A stretch of 64,000 bases of DNA from Rhodococcus wratislaviensis (GCF_900455735.1 NZ_UAUI01000025.1:124001-188000); one strand, 5' to 3'. Positions 15,421 to 24,910 are shown, numbered from the stretch's first letter. Notes: a model not told the origin generated them from the sequence alone. A program made the numbers and translations.

Positions 15421-17046
15421 GTGAACCCGTCCACTGCACAAGCCACCGCGGTCGTCGACGAACTGGTCCGCGGGGGAGTACGCGAGGTCGTGCTCTGCCC
15501 GGGTTCGCGCAACGCGCCGCTGGCGTTCGCCCTGCAGGCCGCCGATCTCGAGGGCCGGCTGCGTCTGCACATGCGCATCGACGAACGCACCGCCGGATTC
15601 CTCGCGCTCGGCCTGGCCGTGGCCGGCAAGCGCCCCGTCCCGATCGTCATGACGTCCGGCACCGCGGTCGCCAATCTCGGACCCGCGGTCCTCGAGGCGA
15701 ACTACGCCCGGGTGCCGCTCGTGGTGCTCAGCGCCAACCGCCCGTACGAGATGCTCGGCACGGGCGCCAACCAGACCATCGAGCAACTCGGACTGTTCGG
15801 CAGCCAGGTGCGCGCGACCATCAGCCTGGGCCTGGCCGAGGACGACGCCGGGCAGAACAGCCAGTGGCGTTCGGCCGTGTGCCGGGTCCTCGCCGCCGCG
15901 CGCGGCACGAGGTCCGGCAACGCCGGTCCCGTGCACTTCGACATCCCGCTCCGGGAACCGCTTGTTCCCGACGTCCACGCGCAAGGCCCGGTCCCGCAGG
16001 GACGACCGGGTGGCGCGGCGTGGACCACCACCCAGCACGCGACGCTCGACGTGCCGATGGACCTCGACCTCACCCCCGACACCATCGTGGTCTCCGGGCA
16101 CGGGTCCGCGCTGCGGCCGGAACTTGCCGGACTTCCGACGGTCGCCGAGCCGACCGCGCCTCTGCACGGCATCCCGGTGCATCCGATGGCGCTGCCGCAG
16201 CTCAAGCCGCGGCAGGCCGTCATCACTGGACGCCCCACACTCCACCGGTCCGTGTCGAAGGTTCTGGCCGATCCGGCGGTGGCCGTCTATGCGCTCACCA
16301 CCGGCCCCCGCTGGCCCGACGTGTCCGGCAACGTGCTGGCCACCGGAACCCGCGCGGTCGTGTCCGGTGAACCCGACCGGGCCTGGATCAACCGGTGCCG
16401 CACGCTGTCCGAACACACCGACAAGGCGGTGCGCGCGCAACTCGCCGCCCACCCGAAGGCGACGGGACTGCACGTGGCGGCGGCCGTCATGGACGCCCTG
16501 ACCGACGGCGACCAGTTGCTGCTCGGGGCGTCCAACCCCGTGCGCGACGCCGCGCTCGTCAGCTATCCGGCGCCGAAGATCCGGGTGCTCTCCAACCGGG
16601 GTGTCGCCGGCATCGACGGCACCGTGTCCGCGGCCGTCGGGGCGGCGCTGGCCTACGAGGAGGGGCGCACGGTGGCCCTGCTCGGCGACCTCACGTTCCT
16701 GCACGACGCGTCCGGGCTGCTCATCGGCTCGGGCGAACCGCGTCCCCGGGACCTGACGATCGTGGTCGCGAACGACGACGGTGGCGGCATCTTCGAATTG
16801 CTCGAGCAGGGCGATCCGCAGTACGCCGGGGTGTTCGAACGGGTCTTCGGTACTCCGCACGGGATGGATCTCGCCGCACTCTGCGCCGCGTACCGGGTGG
16901 AGCATCACCTGGTGGGTCTGGGTGAGCTGTCGACGCGGCTGAGCGCCCCCGAGGCGCCCGGCGACCGCGGCATCCGGGTGCTCGAGGTGACCACCGAACG
17001 TTCCGGGCTGCGCGAACTGCACGCCGCGGTGCGGGCACAACTGTGA
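15421..17046 (+). CDS. menD: SEPHCHC synthase MenD (thiamine-diphosphate enzyme)
   Basis: A 541-residue enzyme adding succinyl semialdehyde-ThDP (from 2-oxoglutarate) to isochorismate, the first committed menaquinone step. The N-terminal domain has 'CPGSRNAPLAFALQA' and 'RIDERTAGFLALGLA', with the glutamate that activates ThDP. The C-terminal ThDP site has 'GVAGIDGTVSAAVGAAL', 'ALLGDLTFLHDASGL' and 'VVANDDGGGIFELLEQG'. GTG start at 15421. Its stop overlaps the start of the DUF3592 gene. Confidence 0.96.
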   Translation: MNPSTAQATAVVDELVRGGVREVVLCPGSRNAPLAFALQAADLEGRLRLHMRIDERTAGFLALGLAVAGKRPVPIVMTSGTAVANLGPAVLEANYARVPLVVLSANRPYEMLGTGANQTIEQLGLFGSQVRATISLGLAEDDAGQNSQWRSAVCRVLAAARGTRSGNAGPVHFDIPLREPLVPDVHAQGPVPQGRPGGAAWTTTQHATLDVPMDLDLTPDTIVVSGHGSALRPELAGLPTVAEPTAPLHGIPVHPMALPQLKPRQAVITGRPTLHRSVSKVLADPAVAVYALTTGPRWPDVSGNVLATGTRAVVSGEPDRAWINRCRTLSEHTDKAVRAQLAAHPKATGLHVAAAVMDALTDGDQLLLGASNPVRDAALVSYPAPKIRVLSNRGVAGIDGTVSAAVGAALAYEEGRTVALLGDLTFLHDASGLLIGSGEPRPRDLTIVVANDDGGGIFELLEQGDPQYAGVFERVFGTPHGMDLAALCAAYRVEHHLVGLGELSTRLSAPEAPGDRGIRVLEVTTERSGLRELHAAVRAQL

Positions 17047-17483
17047 ATGCGCGAGTGACGCGGCGCGTCCGGCGCGGGGTGCTGGTGGCGGCGATCGGCA
17101 TCTCGGTCCTGGCCGTGCTCCTCGTGCTGGCCGCCTGGCGCAACGACCACACCATCCAATCCGACCGGGGCGTGGCCACGGCGGAGGTGCTGTCGGCGGG
17201 CTCGCTGCGGTCGGCCATCAGCTTCGTCACGCCCGACGGGGTGACGCACAACCCCGAACTCGGCGTGCTGTACCCGACGAAGCTCACGGTGGGGCAGCGC
17301 ATCGACGTCGAGTACGCGCGCAGCGAACCCGACCTCGTGCGGGTGTCCGGACGCGACGCCAGCGTGGCCGTCGTCCCCGCCGGTTCGCTGATCGTCGTGA
17401 CGTGGCTGATCGCGGGACCGGTGATCTGGTACCTGCGGCGGCGGGAGAGCCCGGCGGAGGCCCAGCCGGCCGTGTCATCCTGA
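17043..17483 (+). CDS. DUF3592-type membrane protein downstream of menD
   Basis: A 146-residue protein with an N-terminal membrane helix ('GVLVAAIGISVLAVLLVLAA') and a C-terminal one ('AGSLIVVTWLIAGPVIWYL') around an extracytoplasmic beta domain ('VATAEVLSAGSLRSAISFVT', 'VGQRIDVEYARSEPDLVRVS'). This matches DUF3592 architecture; function unknown. The GTG at 17043 overlaps the menD stop. From memory, the same gene follows menD in mycobacteria, so the link is conserved. Confidence 0.8.
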   Translation: MNARVTRRVRRGVLVAAIGISVLAVLLVLAAWRNDHTIQSDRGVATAEVLSAGSLRSAISFVTPDGVTHNPELGVLYPTKLTVGQRIDVEYARSEPDLVRVSGRDASVAVVPAGSLIVVTWLIAGPVIWYLRRRESPAEAQPAVSS

Positions 17484-17555
17484 GTTTCCCGGAACTTCGC
17501 GCGACGGTCACGTCGATCTCGCTGCTGTGACCACGAGCACTGCCACGCTGAACGC

Positions 17556-18701
17556 GTGAGAGTAGCCATCGTCGCGGAATCGTTCCTTCCCAACATGAAC
17601 GGTGTGACCAACTCGGTGCTGCGGGTCCTCGACCACCTCCAGCGCACCGGACACCAGGCGATGGTCGTCGCCCCGGACACGGTCGGATCGCAGACGTCCG
17701 CGCCGACCGAACACGGCGGTGTGCCCGTCCACCGGGTCCCCGCGGTGATGGTTCCGAAGGTCAGTTCGCTCCCGGTGGGTCTGCCGCAGCCCGGACTCAC
17801 CGCCGCGCTGCGGGCGTTCGACCCCGACGTCGTGCACCTGGCGTCGCCCTTCCTGCTCGGGGCCGGCGGGCTCGGCGCGGCGCACCGGCTCGACGTCCCC
17901 ACGGTGGCCGTGTACCAGACCGATGTGGCGGGTTTCGCCGAGAGCTACGGCCTCGGCATCACCAGCCGCGCGGCGTGGGCCTGGACGCGTCGCATCCACC
18001 GGGGCTGCACCCGCACCCTCGCGCCGTCCACGTCGGCGGTCGAGGCACTCGCCGAGCAGAGGATTCCGCGGGTCCACCGCTGGTCGCGCGGCGTGGAGAC
18101 CGCTCGATTCGCGCCGTCCCGGCGCAGCACCGGTCTGCGGGACTCCTGGCTGGACGGCTCGGACCGGCTGGTCGTCGGATTCGTGGGCAGGCTCGCGCCC
18201 GAGAAGCACGTGGAGCGGCTGGCCGCACTCTCCGGCGACCAGCGGGTCCAGCTGGTGATCGTCGGCGACGGCCCGGAGCGAGCCCGTCTGCGCCGCCTGA
18301 TGCCCGATGCGGTGTTCACCGGCCAGCTCGGCGGTATGGAGCTCGCCGAGGCCTACGCGAGCCTGGACGTCTTCGTCCACCCGGGCGAGCACGAGACGTT
18401 CTGCCAGGCGGTGCAGGAGGCGCTGTCCAGTGGGGTGCCGGTGATCGGACCGGATGCCGGTGGACCGCGCGATCTGGTCGCGCACTGCCGCAACGGCTAC
18501 CTGCTTCCCGTCGACCGGTTCGGCGAACTGTTGCCGAGCGCAGTCGAGGCACTGAGCGACCGCCGCATGCGGGCCCGCTTCGGGGAGGCCGCCCGGCAGT
18601 CGGTACTGCACCGCACGTGGCCCGCGATCTGCGACGAACTGCTGGGCCACTACGCGGCGGTCACCGGCGGGCACGGCGCCCGCGAATCGCGAGCGGCCTG
18701 A
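17556..18701 (+). CDS. mgtA: GT4-family mannosyltransferase, MgtA-like
   Basis: A 381-residue GT-B glycosyltransferase. The N-terminal domain starts 'MRVAIVAESFLPNMNGVTNS'. The nucleotide-sugar site contains 'GFVGRLAPEKHVERL', 'VIVGDGPERARLR' and the EX7E element in 'HETFCQAVQEALSSGVPVIG'. By position between menD/DUF3592 and menG it corresponds to mycobacterial MgtA, a GDP-mannose-dependent alpha-mannosyltransferase acting on glycolipid acceptors at the membrane; the assignment is by synteny and family. GTG start at 17556. Confidence 0.88.
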   Translation: MRVAIVAESFLPNMNGVTNSVLRVLDHLQRTGHQAMVVAPDTVGSQTSAPTEHGGVPVHRVPAVMVPKVSSLPVGLPQPGLTAALRAFDPDVVHLASPFLLGAGGLGAAHRLDVPTVAVYQTDVAGFAESYGLGITSRAAWAWTRRIHRGCTRTLAPSTSAVEALAEQRIPRVHRWSRGVETARFAPSRRSTGLRDSWLDGSDRLVVGFVGRLAPEKHVERLAALSGDQRVQLVIVGDGPERARLRRLMPDAVFTGQLGGMELAEAYASLDVFVHPGEHETFCQAVQEALSSGVPVIGPDAGGPRDLVAHCRNGYLLPVDRFGELLPSAVEALSDRRMRARFGEAARQSVLHRTWPAICDELLGHYAAVTGGHGARESRAA

Positions 18702-18756
18702 CCACCGGATCGGTAGCCGCGGGAACTTGCAGGGGGCGTCTCGTCGTTGCCCAGGT

Positions 18757-20133
18757 ATGGCCAAGTACAAGACTGTCAATCCCGCGACCGGTGAAACCGT
18801 CCGGGAATTCACGACCTTGGACGATGCAGGAGTGGAGGCGGCGCTCTCCCGCGCCCACAGCGGATATCTCGACTGGCGGACGACCCCCGCCGAGGAACGT
18901 GCCCGGATTCTGGGCCGGACCGCCGATCTCTACGCGGAGCGCGAGGACGAACTGGCGCGGATGATCGCCCTCGAGATGGGCAAACCCGTCCGGGAGGCCA
19001 AAGGCGAAGTCAAGCTCTCCTCGGCGATCTACCGCTACTACGCGGACAACGGTCCCGCGCTGCTCGAGGCGGAACGGCTCGACGTGCCGGGCGCGGACGA
19101 ATCCGTGGTCTACCGCAGGCCGATCGGTGCGCTCGTCGGCGTGATGCCGTGGAACTACCCGTACTACCAGGTGGCCCGTTTCGCGGCGCCGAACCTCATG
19201 CTCGGCAACACCGTGCTGCTCAAGCACGCCCCGAACTGTCCGCAGTCGGCGCTGCTGATGGAGGAGATCTTCCGGCAGGCCGGTCTCCCCGAGGACGCGT
19301 ACATCAACGTGTTCGCCACCAACGAGCAGATCGCCGACATGATCGCGGATCCGCGTGTTCAGGGTGTCTCTCTCACCGGCAGTGAGCGGGCCGGGACCAG
19401 TGTCGCCGAGACGGCGGGCCGCAACCTCAAGAAGGTGGTGCTCGAACTCGGCGGGTCCGACGTGTTCGTCGTCCTCGACACCAACGACATGGACGCCACG
19501 GTCAAGACCGCGACCCGTGCCCGCCTGTCCAACGCGGGCCAGGCCTGCAACTCGCCCAAACGTTTCATCGTGACCGAGCCGAACTACGATGAGTTCGTCT
19601 CGAAGCTCGCCGAGTCGTTCAAGGCCACACCGACCGGCGATCCGCTCGACGCGAAGACCGTCCTCGGGCCGCTGTCCTCGCAGAGTGCCGCGGATTCGCT
19701 GATCGAGCAGATCGAGGACGCCATCGCCAAGGGCGCGACGCTCCTCGCTGGCGGGAAGAAGATCGACGGTCCCGGCTCATACGTCGAACCGACGCTCCTC
19801 GTCGACGTGACCCCCGAGATGCGGGCGTACAGCGAGGAACTGTTCGGGCCGGTCGGCGTCGTCTACAAGGTCGCCACCGCCGACGAAGCCGTGGAACTCG
19901 CCAACTCCTCCTCCTACGGTCTCAGCGGTTCGGTGTGGAGCACCGACCTCGACGGGGCACGTGAGGTCGCCGACCGGCTCGACGTCGGCATGGCCTTCGT
20001 CAACGAACACGGCACGACGCTCCCCGGGTTGCCGTTCGGCGGCGTCAAGCGCTCCGGCGTCGGCCGCGAACTCGGTCCGTGGGGGATGGACGAATTCGTC
20101 AACAAGAAGCTGGTGCGGGTCTCCAAGAAGTGA
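18757..20133 (+). CDS. NAD(P)-dependent aldehyde dehydrogenase, succinate-semialdehyde dehydrogenase-like
   Basis: A 458-residue ALDH with the full catalytic set: N133 in 'VMPWNYPYYQ', K156 in 'LLKHAPN', E230 in 'LELGGSD' and the nucleophile C264 in 'NAGQACNSPKRF'. The start 'MAKYKTVNPATGE' resembles the GabD/succinate-semialdehyde group, which oxidises succinate semialdehyde to succinate; other aldehydes are possible. ATG at 18757, 55 bp after mgtA. It separates mgtA from menG, which are neighbours in M. tuberculosis as I recall. Confidence 0.85.
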   Translation: MAKYKTVNPATGETVREFTTLDDAGVEAALSRAHSGYLDWRTTPAEERARILGRTADLYAEREDELARMIALEMGKPVREAKGEVKLSSAIYRYYADNGPALLEAERLDVPGADESVVYRRPIGALVGVMPWNYPYYQVARFAAPNLMLGNTVLLKHAPNCPQSALLMEEIFRQAGLPEDAYINVFATNEQIADMIADPRVQGVSLTGSERAGTSVAETAGRNLKKVVLELGGSDVFVVLDTNDMDATVKTATRARLSNAGQACNSPKRFIVTEPNYDEFVSKLAESFKATPTGDPLDAKTVLGPLSSQSAADSLIEQIEDAIAKGATLLAGGKKIDGPGSYVEPTLLVDVTPEMRAYSEELFGPVGVVYKVATADEAVELANSSSYGLSGSVWSTDLDGAREVADRLDVGMAFVNEHGTTLPGLPFGGVKRSGVGRELGPWGMDEFVNKKLVRVSKK

Positions 20134-20195
20134 CCGCCTCGCCACCACGCCCGGCGCCGACATCGGCGCCGGGCGCGGTTGGTAGCGTTTCGGGC

Positions 20196-20894
20196 GTGGC
20201 AACTACACACGGTTCGCGGGCGTCGCTCGAAAAGGATCCGCACGAGGTCGCGTCGATGTTCGACGGCGTCGCGAAGCGCTACGACCTCACCAACACGATC
20301 CTGTCGTTCGGTCAGGATCGCAGTTGGCGCAAGGCGACGCGCTCGGCCCTGGCCCTGAAGCCGGGCGAGCGCGTTCTCGACCTCGCGGCGGGGACCGGAG
20401 TGTCGACCGTCGAGCTCGGACGGTCGGGTGCGTGGTGTGTGGCCACCGATTTCTCCAAGGGGATGCTGCAGGCCGGCAGCGGACGCGACGTCCCGATGGT
20501 CGCGGGCGACGCGATGCACCTGCCGTACGCCGACGCCGTGTTCGACGCCGCGACGATCTCCTTCGGGCTGCGCAACGTCTCCGACTTCGACGCCGGTCTC
20601 CGCGAGATCGCCCGCGTCACCAAGCCCGGCGGGCGTCTCGTCGTGAGCGAGTTCTCGACCCCGGTGTTCGGGCCGTTCCGCACCGTCTACATGGAGTACC
20701 TGATGAAGGCGCTGCCGCGGGTCGCGCGCGCCGTCAGCAGCAACCCCGACGCCTACGTGTACCTCGCGGAGTCCATCCGCGCCTGGCCGACTCAGCAGGA
20801 ACTCGCGCTGCGCATCGAGGCGGCCGGGTGGCGGAACGTGCAGTGGCGCAACCTCACCGGCGGCGTGGTTGCCCTGCACCGCGCCACCCGCTGA
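20196..20894 (+). CDS. menG: Demethylmenaquinone methyltransferase MenG/UbiE
   Basis: A 232-residue class I SAM methyltransferase that methylates demethylmenaquinone. It has the UbiE/COQ5 start 'VASMFDGVAKRYDLTN', SAM motif I 'VLDLAAGTGVST', 'VAGDAMHLPYADAVFDA' and the family signature 'FGLRNVSDFDAGLREIARVT'. The GTG start at 20196 is chosen because the preceding in-frame residues only shadow the dehydrogenase and intergenic DNA. It converges on menJ with three bases between stops. Confidence 0.94.
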   Translation: MATTHGSRASLEKDPHEVASMFDGVAKRYDLTNTILSFGQDRSWRKATRSALALKPGERVLDLAAGTGVSTVELGRSGAWCVATDFSKGMLQAGSGRDVPMVAGDAMHLPYADAVFDAATISFGLRNVSDFDAGLREIARVTKPGGRLVVSEFSTPVFGPFRTVYMEYLMKALPRVARAVSSNPDAYVYLAESIRAWPTQQELALRIEAAGWRNVQWRNLTGGVVALHRATR

Positions 20895-20897
20895 ACG

Positions 20898-22160
20898 TCA
20901 GCCGAACAGCGGTCGCGAGTCGACCTTCTGCGACAGCAGACCGGACGCCCGCCACGCGCGGGCGGTGAGGTCGCTGTCCTCCTCGGTGACGAGGTTGCCC
21001 ATGACCCGGACCGCGACGGTCATCAGTGCCCGGGACCGCATCGCCACCGGACCGGACGCGGGCAGAACCCGGGGGACGGTCAGCAGCCCGGCGAGTCGCC
21101 GCGCCACGGAGAACGCCCGGCCGTACCGCTCCCGGAGAATCGAGGGCCACAGCTCCGTCAGGTCGTCGGCGTCGAGGATCTCCGCAACCAGGCGCCCGCC
21201 TTCGAGCCCGTAATCGATGCCCTCGCCGTTCAGCGGATTCACGCATGCCGCCGCGTCGCCGATGATCGCCCAGTTCCGGCCCGCGATGTGCGACACCGCA
21301 CCGCCCATCGGCAGCAGCGCCGACGCGACCGCGCGCAGCTCGCCGTCCCAGTTCCATTCGTCGCGGCGTTGCGCCGTGTACAGGTCGAGCAGCGGTCGCA
21401 GCGCACCCGGGGCCGGACGTTTGGCGGTGGCGAGGGTGCCGACGCCGATGTTCACCTCTCCGGTGCCGAGGGGGAACACCCAGCCGTAGCCCGACTGCAG
21501 CGTCCCCGCTTCGTCCCGCAGTTCGAGGTGCGAGGTGATCCACGGGTCGGCGCTGCGGTCGGTGGCGATGTAGGCGCGGGCGGCCACACCGTAGGCAGTG
21601 TCCCGGTGCCATTCCCGACCCAGTTGCTTGCCCAGCGTGGACCGGACGCCGTCGGCGACGATCAGCGTCCGGCAGCCGATGGTGTGGGTCCCGTCGGACG
21701 TCTTCAGCGTCACCGCCGTCACCCGATCGCCGTCCCGTTCCGCGCAGATCGCCTTGGCGCCCTGCACCATGACGGCCCCCGCGTCGACGGCGGTGGCACG
21801 GATCCTGTCGTCCAGCTCGGTGCGGGCCACCGCGCTGCCGACGGCCGGGAACGACCTGCCCGGCCACTCGAGCTCGAGCTCGTGACCGAACCCACTGAGC
21901 CTCAGCCCGCGGTTGGTCCCCTTCGACCGCACCCAGTCGCCGAGACCGAGATGGTCGAGCTCGGCGACGGCACGCGGGGTGAGTCCGTCGCCACACGTCT
22001 TGTCGCGGGGAAACACCGCCGCGTCGGCGAGGACGACATCACGTCCCGCGCGTGCCGCCCACGCGGCAGCCGAGGAACCGGCCGGACCAGCACCGATGAC
22101 CAGGACATCGGTGGCGGTGGGAAGCGGGGATCCCGCGGGCGACTGTTCTGCTGCGACCAC
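20898..22160 (-). CDS. menJ: FAD-dependent geranylgeranyl-reductase family protein (MenJ-like menaquinone reductase)
   Basis: A 420-residue flavoprotein. The FAD Rossmann motif is 'DVLVIGAGPAGSSAA', followed by 'FPRDKTCGDGLTPRAV' and 'AIIGDAAACVNPLNGEGIDY', the geranylgeranyl reductase pattern. The M. tuberculosis orthologue saturates one double bond of the menaquinone side chain to give MK-9(H2); its place between menG and the polyprenyl synthase supports the same job here. GTG start at 22160. Divergent from the polyprenyl synthase gene across 130 bp, which must hold both promoters. Confidence 0.88.
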   Translation of the reverse strand: MVAAEQSPAGSPLPTATDVLVIGAGPAGSSAAAWAARAGRDVVLADAAVFPRDKTCGDGLTPRAVAELDHLGLGDWVRSKGTNRGLRLSGFGHELELEWPGRSFPAVGSAVARTELDDRIRATAVDAGAVMVQGAKAICAERDGDRVTAVTLKTSDGTHTIGCRTLIVADGVRSTLGKQLGREWHRDTAYGVAARAYIATDRSADPWITSHLELRDEAGTLQSGYGWVFPLGTGEVNIGVGTLATAKRPAPGALRPLLDLYTAQRRDEWNWDGELRAVASALLPMGGAVSHIAGRNWAIIGDAAACVNPLNGEGIDYGLEGGRLVAEILDADDLTELWPSILRERYGRAFSVARRLAGLLTVPRVLPASGPVAMRSRALMTVAVRVMGNLVTEEDSDLTARAWRASGLLSQKVDSRPLFG

Positions 22161-22290
22161 ACCTACATCCTGTCAGGCTTCGCTATGCGACCGCGGCGAG
22201 GCCGACGGGCAGCGGAACCGCTAGGTTCACTACCGTGGTAGCCGAGCCGCCACCGACGGCGCGGGAACCGCGCCGTCACTGACGACAGGA

Positions 22291-23346
22291 ATGGGTACTG
22301 AGAACGTGAGCACCGAGGGCGCAGCACACACCGCTGCCGACGCTGTAGTGGGCACTACGGTCGCCGGGATCGATCTCGGCGACCCGCAGCTCGCTGCCAC
22401 GGTCCGTGAAGGACTGAAGCAAGTCGAGGAACTGCTGGTCAGTGAGCTCTCCGACGGGGAGGACTTCCTCACGGAGGCGGCGTTGCATCTCGCGAAGGCG
22501 GGAGGCAAGCGTTTCCGCCCGCTGTTCACGGTGCTCACCGCCCAGCTCGGACCGAAGGCCTCCGACCCGTCGGTGGTCACCGCGGCCACCGTCGTCGAGC
22601 TGGTCCACCTCGCCACGCTCTACCACGACGACGTGATGGACGAGGCGTCGATGCGCCGCGGTGCACCCAGCGCGAACTCGCGGTGGGGCAACAGTGTTGC
22701 GATCCTCGCCGGCGACTATCTGTTCGCGCACGCGTCCCGTCTCGTCTCGACGCTGGGACCCGAGGCGGTGCGCATCATCGCCGAGACGTTCGCCGAACTC
22801 GTCACGGGCCAGATGCGCGAGACGATCGGGCTTCGCGGCGAGCAGGATCCGGTCGAGCACTACCTCAAGGTCGTGTGGGAGAAGACGGGCTCGCTCATCG
22901 CGGCGTGCGGACGCTTCGGCGGCACCTTCTCCGGTGCGGACGCCGACCACGTGAAGCGGCTCGAACGCCTCGGCGACGCCGTGGGCACCGCATTCCAGAT
23001 CTCCGACGACATCATCGACATCTCCTCGGTGTCCGCCCAGTCCGGCAAGACACCCGGAACCGACCTGCGTGAAGGCGTCCACACGCTGCCCGTCCTGTAC
23101 GCGCTGCGCGACGAGGGACCCGACGCCGATCGTCTCCGGGTTCTCCTCGACGGTCCCGTCACCAACGACGACGACGTCGCGGAGGCGCTCGCGCTCCTCG
23201 AACGGTCACCCGGCATGGCCGCCGCCAAGGCGAAGCTGGAGGAGTTCGCGGTCCAGGCACGCGCGCAGCTCGCCGAACTGCCGCAGGGCCCCGCCAACGA
23301 CGCCCTCGTGAAGCTCGTCGATTACACGATCGAGCGCGTCGGCTGA
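22291..23346 (+). CDS. grcC1: trans-Polyprenyl diphosphate synthase (GrcC-like)
   Basis: A 351-residue all-helical prenyl chain elongation enzyme. It has 'AGGKRFRPLFTVLTAQLG', the first aspartate-rich motif DDVMD at 113-117 in 'LYHDDVMDEASMRRG', and the second DDIID at 239-243. Small residues before the first motif fit a long-chain product. It most likely makes the octa-/nonaprenyl diphosphate side chain of menaquinone, as position beside menG/menJ suggests; chain length is not readable from sequence alone. ATG at 22291 is used; a GTG at 22306 is an alternative start. Confidence 0.9.
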   Translation: MGTENVSTEGAAHTAADAVVGTTVAGIDLGDPQLAATVREGLKQVEELLVSELSDGEDFLTEAALHLAKAGGKRFRPLFTVLTAQLGPKASDPSVVTAATVVELVHLATLYHDDVMDEASMRRGAPSANSRWGNSVAILAGDYLFAHASRLVSTLGPEAVRIIAETFAELVTGQMRETIGLRGEQDPVEHYLKVVWEKTGSLIAACGRFGGTFSGADADHVKRLERLGDAVGTAFQISDDIIDISSVSAQSGKTPGTDLREGVHTLPVLYALRDEGPDADRLRVLLDGPVTNDDDVAEALALLERSPGMAAAKAKLEEFAVQARAQLAELPQGPANDALVKLVDYTIERVG

Positions 23347-23489
23347 GCCGTATCGTCAGTATCTGAACTCGTCTTCACCCGATTCTCGTCGTCCGAGCGG
23401 GAACCGTCCCGCCGCCGTGTTTCGTTGAATGATCAAGATCCCGAAATTCGGGCGACGTGATCGGGTGACAACGACAAGGAAGGCGTGAC

Positions 23490-24350
23490 GTGCGCTACGC
23501 AAACGGGGCGAAGACTCTGGTTCTGTTGGTCGGCATGTCGGCGCTGATCGTGTTCATCGGTGCGTTGTTCCGCAACCCCACCATCCTGCTGCTGGCGATC
23601 GTGTTCGCGGTCGGAATGAACGCGTACGTGTATTTCAACAGCGACAAGATGGCCCTCAAGGCCATGCACGCCCAGCCGATCACCGAGGTGCAGGCACCGG
23701 TCATCTACCGCATCGTCCGGGAACTGGCCACCACCGCGCACCAGCCGATGCCGCGGCTCTACATCAGCCCCACCGCCGCGCCCAACGCGTTCGCCACCGG
23801 GCGCAGTCCGCGGCACGCCGCCGTGTGCGTCACGAGCGGCATTCTGCAGATTCTCAACGAACGAGAGTTGCGGGCCGTGCTCGGACACGAGCTGTCGCAC
23901 GTCTACAACCGCGACATCCTGATTTCCTCCGTCGCCGGCGCCATGGCCGCCGTCGTGTCGGGACTCGCGAACTTCGCCATGTTCGCCAACATGTTCGGCG
24001 GACGCGGCGGGGGACAGGGCGCCAACCCGATCGCGCTGCTCCTGGTGTCGCTGCTCGGGCCGATCGCCGCGACCGTCGTCAAACTCGCGGTGTCGCGGTC
24101 CCGGGAGTACCAGGCCGACCAGTCGGGCGCAGAGCTCACAGGCGACCCCCTGGCGCTGGCGTCCGCGCTGCGGAAGCTGGAGCAGGGCACTCAGGCCGCG
24201 CCGCTGCCGCCGGAGCCTCAGCTGGCCGCGCAGTCGCACCTGATGATCGCCAACCCGTTCCGCACCGGCGAGAAGATGAGCCGGATGTTCTCCACCCACC
24301 CGCCGATGGCCGACCGGATCGAGCGGCTCGAGCGGATGGCGGGCATGTAG
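23490..24350 (+). CDS. htpX: Membrane zinc metalloprotease HtpX
   Basis: A 286-residue M48 peptidase. The first two membrane helices are 'TLVLLVGMSALIVFIGALF' and 'TILLLAIVFAVGMNAYVYF'. The zinc site is HELSH (H133, E134, H137) with the downstream Glu in 'SREYQADQSGAEL'. Later hydrophobic segments ('GAMAAVVSGLANFAMFANMF', 'IALLLVSLLGPIAATVVKLA') anchor the protein. HtpX degrades misfolded membrane proteins with its active site facing the cytosol. GTG start with AAGGAAGG upstream. A dispersed palindrome starts right at the stop codon. Confidence 0.94.
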   Translation: MRYANGAKTLVLLVGMSALIVFIGALFRNPTILLLAIVFAVGMNAYVYFNSDKMALKAMHAQPITEVQAPVIYRIVRELATTAHQPMPRLYISPTAAPNAFATGRSPRHAAVCVTSGILQILNERELRAVLGHELSHVYNRDILISSVAGAMAAVVSGLANFAMFANMFGGRGGGQGANPIALLLVSLLGPIAATVVKLAVSRSREYQADQSGAELTGDPLALASALRKLEQGTQAAPLPPEPQLAAQSHLMIANPFRTGEKMSRMFSTHPPMADRIERLERMAGM

Positions 24351-24418
24351 GCGGCTTCGCCGCCCGTGCGCGGTTGACGAGTGCAGGGACTCGTGAACCG
24401 CGCACGGGCGCGGAGCGC
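24351..24418. repeat. Dispersed palindromic repeat, copy 1 (htpX-yajQ gap)
   Basis: The 68-bp gap between two convergent genes is almost wholly a 22-bp stem (24361-24382 with 24389-24410, one mismatch) with a GCAGGG loop, extended by GCGGCTTCGC on one side and CGGAGCGC on the other. The reverse complement starting at the yajQ stop, TAGGCGCTCCGCGCCCGTG, is identical over 19 bases to the sequence starting at the rpoC stop (56035-56053). It probably works as a bidirectional terminator. Confidence 0.75.
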
Positions 24419-24910
24419 CTACCGGTAGTTCACGAACTGCAGCGCGATCCCGAAGTCCTCGCCCTTCAGCAGCGAGATGACGGCCTGCAGGTCGTCGCGC
24501 TTCTTGCTGCTCACCCGCAGTTCGTCACCCTGGATCTGCGCCTTGACGCCCTTGGGGCCCTCGTCGCGGATCTTCTTGGTGATCTTCTTGGCGTTCTCCG
24601 TGGTGATGCCCTGAACAAGGCTGCCCGACAGCTTGTAGATCTTCCCGGACTGCGCCGGCTCACCCGCGTCGAACGCCTTCAGGGAGATGTCACGCCGGAT
24701 CAGTTTCTCCTTGAAGACGTCCAGGGCGGCGAGCAGTCGCTCCTCGGTGTCGGCGGTCAGGGTGATGGTTTCCTCGCCGGACCATTCGATCGAGGCTCCC
24801 GTGTTCCGGAAGTCGAACCGGGTCGACAGCTCCTTGCCGGCCTGATGCAGGGCGTTGTCCACCTCTTGACGCTCCACCTTGCTCACCACATCGAAGGACG
24901 AATCAGCCAC
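24419..24910 (-). CDS. yajQ: YajQ family nucleotide-binding protein
   Basis: A 163-residue protein with the complete YajQ pattern: 'SSFDVVSKVERQEVDNALHQ' at the start, 'TRFDFRNTGASIEWSGEET', 'DISLKAFDAGEPAQSGKIYK' and the terminal 'DFGIALQFVNYR'. The family has two ferredoxin-like domains and binds nucleotides, c-di-GMP in some species; its role in actinobacteria is unsettled. The GTG start at 24910 gives the conserved N-terminus; the frame continues upstream without homology. Confidence 0.9.
   Translation of the reverse strand: MADSSFDVVSKVERQEVDNALHQAGKELSTRFDFRNTGASIEWSGEETITLTADTEERLLAALDVFKEKLIRRDISLKAFDAGEPAQSGKIYKLSGSLVQGITTENAKKITKKIRDEGPKGVKAQIQGDELRVSSKKRDDLQAVISLLKGEDFGIALQFVNYR

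Noticed and set aside
22229..22240. CTACCGTGGTAG palindrome between menJ and the polyprenyl synthase gene as an operator
   Set aside because: Only five paired bases around a two-base centre, which is expected by chance in this composition; not strong enough to list.
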